A stretch of DNA of 64,000 nucleotides from Christensenellaceae bacterium. Its GTDB lineage: Bacteria > Bacillota > Clostridia > Christensenellales > CAG-138. The position numbers were made by a program, and so were the translations under genes. The stretch is taken from positions 21,448-85,447 of the forward strand of contig JAFLSU010000006.1 of assembly GCA_022510765.1 (NCBI GenBank). Direction: 5' to 3'. Positions 1 through 8,105 of the stretch are shown here, piece by piece (the stretch's first letter is position 1; each line of letters starts with the position of its first letter). The notes beneath the pieces are model-generated. The model was not told where the DNA came from, ran no database searches, and worked only from the letters and a program-made list of their open reading frames with translations.

Positions 1-754
1 GTCCCGGACAAAGAGCGGTCTTTAAAATCTTGACGGCCTGCCCGTTAAGCATGGCATAGGCAATCGGAGCGGGATTGAGACCTCTAACCAAATTGTGTAC
101 CTGCTGTGCCGAGCGGGTGAAGTCGACGAGTGCATGTTCCTTCTTAATCACGGAACACCTTGTCGCCTTATCTGGATCCTGCGGCGCTCTCACAAGCGTA
201 CCAGCCGCCAAATTTTCAAGTGTTTCCTTTAGTAAATCAGCTCCCATATCCGCAAGGCGATCATATAATTCTCCATATGTCTCGTTCGGATATATCTCGG
301 TCTCGCGCGCAAGAAGGATATCGCCTGTATCCATCCCTATATCGGTCATCATCGTGGTGACGCCTGTAGTCGTGCTTCCTTCAATTATTGACCACTGTAT
401 CGGAGCTGCGCCCCTGTACTTAGGAAGCAGGCTCCCGTGTACGTTTATGCATCCGTATTCGGGTATACTCAAATTCTCCTGAGACAGCAGCTGTCCGAAT
501 GCGGCCGTTACCATCAGATTCGGCGCAAAATTCCTAAGGGCTTCCACGCCCTCGGAGCTTTGTATGCGTTCAAACTGGAAAACCGGGATGCCGTTTTCAA
601 TCGCCAGCTGTTTTACGGGCGGCATCGCTAAACCATGCCCGCGGTCCTTGGGTCTGTCGGGTTGTGTGAAAACGGCAAGCTCATGACCTTCGGCAATCAG
701 CATCCGAAGCGACGGCAAAGCGAATTCCGGAGTCCCTAAAAAAGCGATCCTCAT
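1..754 (-). CDS. fmt: Methionyl-tRNA formyltransferase, 3' end truncated by the window edge
   Basis: Reverse strand from 754 reads MRIAFLGTPEFA..., the typical Fmt N-terminus. The start overlaps the def stop codon (TGATG). Confidence 0.88.
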   Translation of the reverse strand, partial: MRIAFLGTPEFALPSLRMLIAEGHELAVFTQPDRPKDRGHGLAMPPVKQLAIENGIPVFQFERIQSSEGVEALRNFAPNLMVTAAFGQLLSQENLSIPEYGCINVHGSLLPKYRGAAPIQWSIIEGSTTTGVTTMMTDIGMDTGDILLARETEIYPNETYGELYDRLADMGADLLKETLENLAAGTLVRAPQDPDKATRCSVIKKEHALVDFTRSAQQVHNLVRGLNPAPIAYAMLNGQAVKILKTALCPG

Positions 755-1239
755 CATATATCATCCTCGTCATCCATTGCATCTTCAAAGCCCTCGGGAG
801 GCTCGGTCACCTTTTCAAGATAAACATGCCCATCAAGATGGTCGCATTCATGCAGCATTGCACGAGCAACCAGCCCTTCGCCCGTGTACTCAAAAAGATC
901 CCCATTTCTATCATAGGCTTGCAATTTGACGACGCTCGGGCGAACCACATAGCCGGTTCTCTCTGGAAACGAAAGGCAGCCCTCCAAGTCACCCTCCTCG
1001 CCTGAGGTTTCAATTATCTTAGGATTGATAAGCTCAATAAGACCATCCCCGCAATCGATCACAGCCACGCGGCGCAATATGCCTATCTGGGGCGCGGCAA
1101 GTCCGACGCCCTCGGCATCGTACATCGTTTCCGCCATGTCGTCTATAAGCTCGCTGAGCCTCTTATCAAACTTTTCAACCGGCCTGCATACCTTATAGAG
1201 GCATGGGGCGTTATCAGTGAATATCCTTCTGATTGCCAT
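754..1239 (-). CDS. def: Peptide deformylase
   Basis: Motifs GVGLAAPQIG, EGCLSFP and HECDHLDG. GGAG Shine-Dalgarno before ATGGCAATC. Confidence 0.95.
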   Translation of the reverse strand: MAIRRIFTDNAPCLYKVCRPVEKFDKRLSELIDDMAETMYDAEGVGLAAPQIGILRRVAVIDCGDGLIELINPKIIETSGEEGDLEGCLSFPERTGYVVRPSVVKLQAYDRNGDLFEYTGEGLVARAMLHECDHLDGHVYLEKVTEPPEGFEDAMDDEDDI

Positions 1240-1277
1240 ATATAACTCCAATCATAGTCGAATTCGACTAAAATTAC

Positions 1278-1463
1278 GGCGCATATCCATAGCGACAAGC
1301 GTATGGGCGAGGGTCCCTTCCCGGTACCCTGACGGGTTCAAGTCCACAACTTCATTTGTTAAACCTGGTGCTGCGCCAACGCCAAGTTCGCGCAAATGCG
1401 CATGGTTCATTTACAACCGCACGACGCGGATTTCCGTTTAATTGAATAATCCATGTCTGCGCC
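1278..1463 (-). ncRNA. Candidate structured RNA or long structured def leader (family not identified)
   Basis: Non-coding ~186 nt bounded by complementary ends GGCGCA/TGCGCC. Contains a strong internal hairpin AGGGTaCC-gggaa-GGgACCCT and nested AACC/GGTT and TGCGC/GCGCA pairings. A TATAAT lies just upstream on the minus strand. Confidence 0.3.
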
Positions 1464-1677
1464 TATTTTTGCACATAATACCATGTTACATTATAGCACA
1501 AAGATCGGCTTCTTAAAAGGTTCTGCTCCAGTAATCGTAAAGCAAATTTTATCATGAAGTATACTTAAGTAGTTCGCTATCTATCATCGTTCGATCGTTT
1601 TTTCTTTAACAGCGAAATATCGAGTCCATTAGTAATACCTATATGAATTGAAAAATAAACATGCCGAAACATGATAA

Positions 1678-2184
1678 TTAAATATTAACTTCATACTTGC
1701 CGTCAATCAGAATATAATTGCATCCATGTTTTTTGCAGAGACGCAGATTCTCAAGGTTTTCGGTAATTAAAGCATTCATGTCCAAATCAGAGTCATTTAG
1801 CCTGTGTTCAATCGAATTTGCGTAGCCTTTAATAGCTTCAAAATGATTCCGAATATAGCTTTCGGTCATAATGAGACAGTAGTATCGTATCGCTTCCAGA
1901 TACCTTTCATCAAAACTGTTTTTCCAATTAAATGGGATATAACATCCCTCGACTATCAAATTTTGATCGTTTTCAATGGCCGTCTTTATGATCTCTTTCA
2001 CGATCGGCCAAAGATAGGAAACAAGTTTCTTGTCGTCCGTAGGAGTTAAAGTGGTGTTTCCGCTCCGTATAAGCCCCATTTTCAGTTGATCGATGGAGAG
2101 GTACGGATATTTATACTTTTCCAATAGCTTTTGAGCCAGTAAGGTTTTACCCGTATGGGAGGCTCCGGAGATTAAAATGATCAT
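1678..2184 (-). CDS. Small P-loop NTPase / nucleotide-kinase-like protein
   Basis: N-terminal Walker A GASHTGKT; kinase-like layout. Confidence 0.6.
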   Translation of the reverse strand: MIILISGASHTGKTLLAQKLLEKYKYPYLSIDQLKMGLIRSGNTTLTPTDDKKLVSYLWPIVKEIIKTAIENDQNLIVEGCYIPFNWKNSFDERYLEAIRYYCLIMTESYIRNHFEAIKGYANSIEHRLNDSDLDMNALITENLENLRLCKKHGCNYILIDGKYEVNI

Positions 2185-2210
2185 TGTTTTTCTCGAATTT
2201 AAGATTCTAA

Positions 2211-2301
2211 TACTAACATGCTGCTAAAATATTGACCAAGATGCACCGCAGAATCGTGCAATATTGATACATAGTATGAATAATTTAGACGCATGTTAGT
2301 A
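2211..2301. repeat. Intergenic ~91-bp element with 11-bp perfect terminal inverted repeats
   Basis: TACTAACATGC (2211-2221) and GCATGTTAGTA (2291-2301), with TAA directly outside both ends. Confidence 0.4.
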
Positions 2302-2318
2302 TAAATTGGAACTACAGC

Positions 2319-2825
2319 CTAAAGCTTTGCTTCGTATCCGTATTCATGTAGAATAATGCCATCATCAATGATTAGGTCGTAAATGCCATCAGCCCTTTTG
2401 AAACCATTTTTAGAATACAGCTGAAGGGCAGGATCATTTATGTCCACAACGAGAACTCTTAAGTATTCTGCACAAGAATTCTTTGCGGTTTCCTTTGCTT
2501 TTGCAAGCATCAGACTGCCGATTCCTTTTCTCAGATAGTCAACATTTACACCGAAATGGCGCACATAAAGGGCCTTACCGTGCGCATCCTGCCATTTTAT
2601 CGATTCTTCTCCTTCACCGGTCTCGCACAAGGCAAAAGCGGAAACAAGTTCGTCGTTATCGAATAACACATAAAGCTGCCGGTTCCTTATGTCCTCCTCA
2701 AAAAGACTGCAAGGATAGATATTATCCCAAATTTGAATGCCGTTGTCATCCATGTTCTTAATCAATCGCTTATACATCGCTTTAAGCTGATGTAGGTCCT
2801 GCATGACAGCTAATCTGTAATCCAT
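2319..2825 (-). CDS. GNAT-family N-acetyltransferase
   Basis: GNAT-like core: VRHFGVNVDYLRKGIGSLMLAKAKETAKN...LRVLVVDINDPALQLYSKNGFKRA. Confidence 0.8.
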   Translation of the reverse strand: MDYRLAVMQDLHQLKAMYKRLIKNMDDNGIQIWDNIYPCSLFEEDIRNRQLYVLFDNDELVSAFALCETGEGEESIKWQDAHGKALYVRHFGVNVDYLRKGIGSLMLAKAKETAKNSCAEYLRVLVVDINDPALQLYSKNGFKRADGIYDLIIDDGIILHEYGYEAKL

Positions 2826-2943
2826 TGGTTCACCAATATAGTTTCACATTATTTGTGTTGAACATAGAGTTAATAATAGGGGGAAAAGATCAAATTCTTA
2901 CTTTTCCCCTTTAAGTCAAGTATTTACCGGGATGAGCTGGTCA

Positions 2944-4827
2944 TCATTTCCGCATCTGTTCCTTATGGTATTGAAGGGTATAGAGCTTGTAATACCTTCC
3001 ACGCTTTGCAAGCAGCTCGTGATGAGTGCCCTGCTCTATGATCTTGCCATGGGAAAGCACGATGATATTATCGGCATGCTGGATGGTGGAAAGCCTGTGC
3101 GCAACGATGAGCATCGTTCCGATGTTCATCATCTTCTCAAGCGAATCCTGAATCAAAAGCTCGGTTTCGGTGTCGATATTCGCAGTCGCCTCGTCAAGGA
3201 TCATAACGGCGGGCTTATGGATGATGGTTCTCGCGAATGAAAGCAGCTGGCGCTGTCCGGCGGAGAAATTGTTGCCGCGCTCACGCACAACTTCATCAAG
3301 ACCGCTATCGAGCCTGTCGATGAAATGATCCGCATTCACATAGCGGCATGCCGCCATTACCTCTTCATCGGAGATGCCCTCCTCGCGAAGCAGAATATTG
3401 CTGCGAATGGTACCTGAGAACAGGAAAACATCCTGAAGCATCTGTCCGAAATGCCTGCGCAGCGAAGAAATCTTTATCTTACGAATATCTATGCCGTCGA
3501 TAAGGATCTCACCCTTCTGGAACTCATAGTTTCGGCAGATGAGGGAGAGGACGGTGGTTTTACCGGAGCCTGTCGAACCTACGAACGCGACGGTATCCTT
3601 GGGCTTCACATGGAAGGAAACGCCCTTGAGCACCCATTCATCGGGGATATAGCTGAACCAGACATCGCGGAATTCGATCTCACCCTTTACCTCGTCAAGC
3701 TCGATAGCATCGGGTGCATCGACTATCTTGGGTTCGATGTCAAGAATCGTGAAGACCTTTTCAGCGGAAGCGAACGCGGATTGCAGCCAGTTGAACTGCT
3801 CTGCAAGGTTCTGAATCGGGTTAAAGAACTTCGATATGTACATATAGAAGGTAACTACGGTGCCGCTTGTCAGGGTCTGCCCAAGGAAGCTGACTTTATC
3901 GATATAGCCCTTGCCGCCTAAGTACATAAGGCACATGACGGAGCTAATATAGAGCATGTACACCAGCGGGCGGAAGATGCCGAATACGAAGATCTGCTCC
4001 TGCTTTGCCTTTCCAAGCGCGTTGCTCTTGTTGCGGAAATCGCGCATTTTTTCGTTCTCACGATTGAATATCTGCGTAATCTTGATGCCCGAAAGGTTTT
4101 CGGAAAGATAGGTGTTTATATCCGTCGTGCGGTCCTTGACCTTGCGGTAAGCCCTGCGGGAGAACTTGCGGAAGATGACCGTGAACAGCACGATGAACGG
4201 CACAAAGCAAAGTATCATCAAAGTAAGCTCATAATTGAGGCAGAGCATCGCAACGAGAACGCCGATGATGATGAAGCAATTCTTCACAAGGTTTACGAGA
4301 AGATTCGTAAACATCAGCGAAATTGCGTTCGTATCGTTGGTAACACGCGTAACAAGCTTACCGACCGGTATCAGATTCATCTGCTCGTGGGCGAGGGATT
4401 CAATATGAATGAACAGATCCTCGCGCAGATGGGAGATGATGCGCTGACCGGTCTTTTGAAGAACTATCGCCTGAATGTATGTGCTTATCATCGAAACGAC
4501 GAGGATACTTGCATATATCGCGACCGCGATAAACAGTTGACGCAGCTCGAATTCACCCACGATGGTTTCCTCGATCCAGCCGACTATCAAAGGCGCGATT
4601 ATGTCATAAGCAATCGTGAACAGCATGACAAGACCGACAAGCACAAACTGCCTCCAGTAGGGCTTGGCGTATGCCATGAGCCGTTTGACGATTTCGCCGT
4701 CCTTCATCGTGCGCTCAAAGCCCATGGACTGCTTTTTATCCTTGACCAGCGCGTACGCAACGCTGAGCACTATGGACAATAAACCGACTATGCCGCCGAC
4801 AACAAGAAGAGGATAATACTCACGCAT
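2944..4827 (-). CDS. ABC transporter, ATP-binding/permease protein
   Basis: TM domain followed by GSTGSGKTT, FSAGQRQLLSFAR and MILDEATANID. ATG with GGAGG upstream. Confidence 0.93.
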   Translation of the reverse strand: MREYYPLLVVGGIVGLLSIVLSVAYALVKDKKQSMGFERTMKDGEIVKRLMAYAKPYWRQFVLVGLVMLFTIAYDIIAPLIVGWIEETIVGEFELRQLFIAVAIYASILVVSMISTYIQAIVLQKTGQRIISHLREDLFIHIESLAHEQMNLIPVGKLVTRVTNDTNAISLMFTNLLVNLVKNCFIIIGVLVAMLCLNYELTLMILCFVPFIVLFTVIFRKFSRRAYRKVKDRTTDINTYLSENLSGIKITQIFNRENEKMRDFRNKSNALGKAKQEQIFVFGIFRPLVYMLYISSVMCLMYLGGKGYIDKVSFLGQTLTSGTVVTFYMYISKFFNPIQNLAEQFNWLQSAFASAEKVFTILDIEPKIVDAPDAIELDEVKGEIEFRDVWFSYIPDEWVLKGVSFHVKPKDTVAFVGSTGSGKTTVLSLICRNYEFQKGEILIDGIDIRKIKISSLRRHFGQMLQDVFLFSGTIRSNILLREEGISDEEVMAACRYVNADHFIDRLDSGLDEVVRERGNNFSAGQRQLLSFARTIIHKPAVMILDEATANIDTETELLIQDSLEKMMNIGTMLIVAHRLSTIQHADNIIVLSHGKIIEQGTHHELLAKRGRYYKLYTLQYHKEQMRK

Positions 4828-6604
4828 GGTCTGCACCTCCTACTTCATCCTCAAGCCGCTGTAATTCTACCATCTTGCGGTATTCATCGCAGCTTTCGCA
4901 CAGCTCCGCATGAGAACCAACGGCGAGAATACGACCGTCCTCGATAAAGATTATCTTGTCAAGACCTTCGATGGTGGAGATCCTGTGTGCGATCAAGATG
5001 GTGGTTCGTCCCTTGCGGTTCTTCTTCAGATTCTCAAGAATGACTTGCTCGGTCTTGGTATCGACCGCAGAAACGGAATCGTCCAGAATGAGGATGGGTG
5101 AATCCTTGAGCAGCGCCCTTGCAATGGAAATTCGCTGCTTCTGTCCGCCCGAAACCGTAACGCCGCGTTCGCCGAGGATGGTTTCATAGCCTTCCTTGAA
5201 TTCCGAGATATTGTCGTGAACATCGGAAAGCCTTGCTGCCTCCTCAACCAAGCTTTGCTCAATGCTGTCAAAGGCAAATGCTATGTTGTTCGTTATCGTA
5301 TCGGAGAACAGGAAATTATCCTGCGGAACGTAGGAACACCCCTGCCTTAGCGAACGAATGGATACGCTGTTCACATCGCGTCCGTCAACAAAGATCGTGC
5401 CGTCGGGGACGTTGTAGCTGCGCAGGATCAAATCCACAAGCGTGGTCTTGCCCGCGCCTGTCTTGCCGACGATACCGACGCTTTCGCCGGGGTTTATCAC
5501 GAACGAAACGTTTTCAAGCGCATCATACTCACCGTCGGGATAGCGGAAGGTAAGGTTTTTGAATTCAATCTTACCCTTAACGTCGGTAAGCTCATCGACA
5601 TTGGGGCGGTCAACGACATCAATTTTAGCATCGAGAAGCTCACCGACCCTCTTGAGCGAAGCCTTGCCGCGCGAGGTTTTCTCTATCAGCATCGAAATAG
5701 CCATGATGGGCCAAACTATTGAAGTGAAATAACCGATGTATTCAACAAGCTGACCCGCATCGAACTTTTTAAGGTAGACGAGATAGCCGCCGTATCCGAG
5801 GATAACGCAGATAACGGATTCAACAAGCAGGGTGATGAGGATATTCAGCATGACCGAAACCTTGGTGTAATCGACGTTGGTATCCTCATTCTGCACGTTG
5901 AGCTTACGGAAAGCCATCAGCTCCTTTAATTCCTTCACAAAAGCCTTTATAACGGCAAAGCCCGAAAAGCTCTCCTGCGAGAAATCCGACAGGTCGGAGA
6001 ATGCCTGCTGCCTGATCTCCCATTTTTTCATCATGACCTTTCCAACGATGGTACCGATCGTGAGAAGAAGCGCCATCGGTATCAACGCAAAGCCCGTTAG
6101 CAGCTTGTCCATTCTCCACATCTTATAGAGCGCAAGTACGCCCAAGAACAATGCGTCCATGAACATCAGAACGCCGTCGCCAAAGCACTCCTGAATGGTA
6201 TCGAGGTCGTTGGTGAACAGGCTCATGAGATTGCCGACCTTGTTTACCTGAAAATACTCCCTGGACAAATCCTTGCAGTGGTCGAACATGCAGCAGCGAA
6301 GGTCGGTTTCAACCTTGATAGCAGAGCCGAAGAAGCAGATACGCCACAAAAAGCGTCCGACTATCATCACGAGGATGACATAAATCAAAGGCAGACAAAT
6401 TTGATCAAGCAGTACATCAATATTGAACGGAACGAGCTGTCCGTTCACTTCAAACAGACCGCCGTTCATGCCGTTGATCACCATTCGGTACATCTCGGGT
6501 ACCTTTAGCTGAAAGTAATCAACTAAAACTAATGCCAGCATGCCCAAAAACAGCATCGGAGCATGCTTAAGGTAGTATCGATTAATATGTTTTCCGAAAA
6601 TCAA
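4820..6604 (-). CDS. ABC transporter, ATP-binding/permease protein (likely heterodimer partner of the 2944-4827 protein)
   Basis: GKTGAGKTT, VSGGQKQRISIARALL, LILDDSVSAVD. Overlaps the next ABC gene on the same strand. Confidence 0.93.
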   Translation of the reverse strand: MIFGKHINRYYLKHAPMLFLGMLALVLVDYFQLKVPEMYRMVINGMNGGLFEVNGQLVPFNIDVLLDQICLPLIYVILVMIVGRFLWRICFFGSAIKVETDLRCCMFDHCKDLSREYFQVNKVGNLMSLFTNDLDTIQECFGDGVLMFMDALFLGVLALYKMWRMDKLLTGFALIPMALLLTIGTIVGKVMMKKWEIRQQAFSDLSDFSQESFSGFAVIKAFVKELKELMAFRKLNVQNEDTNVDYTKVSVMLNILITLLVESVICVILGYGGYLVYLKKFDAGQLVEYIGYFTSIVWPIMAISMLIEKTSRGKASLKRVGELLDAKIDVVDRPNVDELTDVKGKIEFKNLTFRYPDGEYDALENVSFVINPGESVGIVGKTGAGKTTLVDLILRSYNVPDGTIFVDGRDVNSVSIRSLRQGCSYVPQDNFLFSDTITNNIAFAFDSIEQSLVEEAARLSDVHDNISEFKEGYETILGERGVTVSGGQKQRISIARALLKDSPILILDDSVSAVDTKTEQVILENLKKNRKGRTTILIAHRISTIEGLDKIIFIEDGRILAVGSHAELCESCDEYRKMVELQRLEDEVGGADHA

Positions 6605-6665
6605 AGCTTTTTTACCTCATTAAACTCAAGCCGTAAACCCGTTTTTCAAAGGATTTACTCAGTCT

Positions 6666-7778
6666 CTATCTCTTTTCTTCAAAATAATCGGCGATCCGTC
6701 CCATTCGAGTCTGCTGATCAACATGGAAGGGACAGCGATCAGTGCAATGTCCGCAATTTAAGCAGGCATCGGCCTTTACAGATAGTTTATCATAGTGTCC
6801 GACCGCAAGCACGTCCCCGGACAAAGCAAGGTCGTAATACTTATTTACAAGCCCGATGTCGATCTCCGCGGGACAGGGCTGGCAGTGATTGCAGTAAACG
6901 CAGTTCCCGTCAGCCTTATCTGCGGTGAACGTGCCGATTATGGAATAATCCTTTTCCTCGGCATCAGCATCAATGGAAGCTAAAAGCGCATAAAGATCCT
7001 CAAGACTTCTCACTCCCGGCACGACCGTAAGCACTCCGGGGCGGTCGAGCGCATATTTAAGGCATTGCGCCTTGCTGAGCGCACAGCCGAACGGAGAGGT
7101 CTTTTCGTCAAGGAGCTGACCCGCATGGAACGGCTTCATTACGGATATTCCTACGCCTTCCGCCTCGCATCTGCGAAATAGCTGCGCACGCTCGGAAACC
7201 GATCCGATGCCGTACTCATCGCCTTTCTCATAATCGTATGCGGGATTTATGCTGAACATCATCATATCGACAAGTCCGGTATCAAGGATTCTGTTCGCGA
7301 CCGACGGCGTATGGGATGAAAAACCGATATGCCGCACGACTCCTTGGGCTTTAAGCTGCTTGATGTAATCGAATACGCCGGAGCTTATGAGCTTATCAAA
7401 ATCCGCATCCTCATCCACGCAGTGCATGAAACCAAAGTCAACATAATCGATGCCGAGCGTTTTCATTTCCCAAGCGAACATCTCTTTAATCTCATCGACG
7501 TCCCGACTCCATGCGTATTCGCCCTTATCGTTATACACCGCGCCGAAGTGTAGCTGGATGAATATGCGCTCCCGCTTTCCCGCGATGGCTCTCCCAAAAG
7601 GCGCATACACCTTCTTTGCGCCGGCGCATAAGTCAAAATAGTTAATTCCGTTATCGATGGCTTCGCAAATGATCTTTTCGATTTCCTCCTCGGAGCTAAT
7701 CTGTATGCCTCCGAGGCCCAGTCCAAGCGTTGAAAAACGCTCGGATTCATTTCCGTGCGGTAACTTCCTATATTCCAT
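6666..7778 (-). CDS. Aldo/keto reductase with C-terminal 4Fe-4S ferredoxin-like domain
   Basis: AKR-like barrel sequence plus CVYCNHCQPCP and CLNCGHCTDRCP cysteine motifs. GGAGG before ATGGAATATAGG. Confidence 0.85.
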   Translation of the reverse strand: MEYRKLPHGNESERFSTLGLGLGGIQISSEEEIEKIICEAIDNGINYFDLCAGAKKVYAPFGRAIAGKRERIFIQLHFGAVYNDKGEYAWSRDVDEIKEMFAWEMKTLGIDYVDFGFMHCVDEDADFDKLISSGVFDYIKQLKAQGVVRHIGFSSHTPSVANRILDTGLVDMMMFSINPAYDYEKGDEYGIGSVSERAQLFRRCEAEGVGISVMKPFHAGQLLDEKTSPFGCALSKAQCLKYALDRPGVLTVVPGVRSLEDLYALLASIDADAEEKDYSIIGTFTADKADGNCVYCNHCQPCPAEIDIGLVNKYYDLALSGDVLAVGHYDKLSVKADACLNCGHCTDRCPFHVDQQTRMGRIADYFEEKR

Positions 7779-7982
7779 GCTTCCCTCCAAAGTGGTTGTC
7801 AATTTAATGACAACAATCTCTTATTGGGTGAGATTATAAAGGTTAAACATGGTTTTAGTCAATACTAAATCCGGCCGAGGAAAATTATACATGATTTATA
7901 TCAACGGTGAAACGGCGGATGTTGCACTGAGCGACCATACACACCATTCAACAATATAATATTCACAAACCGAATGAAATGT

Positions 7983-8011
7983 TTGATATACATGCCGAAA
8001 TTTGTTATAAT
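7983..8011 (+). promoter_or_regulatory. Sigma-A-type promoter for the HD-GHKL gene
   Basis: TTGATA (7983-7988), 17-bp spacer, TATAAT (8006-8011). Confidence 0.7.
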
Positions 8012-8105
8012 ATAAGTGCTTGACCGAACGCATGAAGAAAACTCCGATTTAGGTCGGTATCCATCCTGCGTTTTATTGGAAGAACCACAAAGGAAATGCA
8101 CTGAT

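Noticed and set aside
1278-1463. SRP RNA (ffs/scr)
   Set aside because: TGAACCCGTCAGG...GGGAAGG superficially resembles SRP domain IV, but the GGTCCGGAAGGAAGCAGC core is not present.
5026-5553. Overlapping small ORFs on the plus strand opposite the ABC genes
   Set aside because: Antisense to conserved nucleotide-binding domains; no start signals or family features.
8016-8105. Upstream extension of the HD-GHKL ORF (start at 8016)
   Set aside because: The -10 element is at 8006-8011, so transcription starts inside or just before this stretch. ATG 8106 has a Shine-Dalgarno-like AAAGGAAA.
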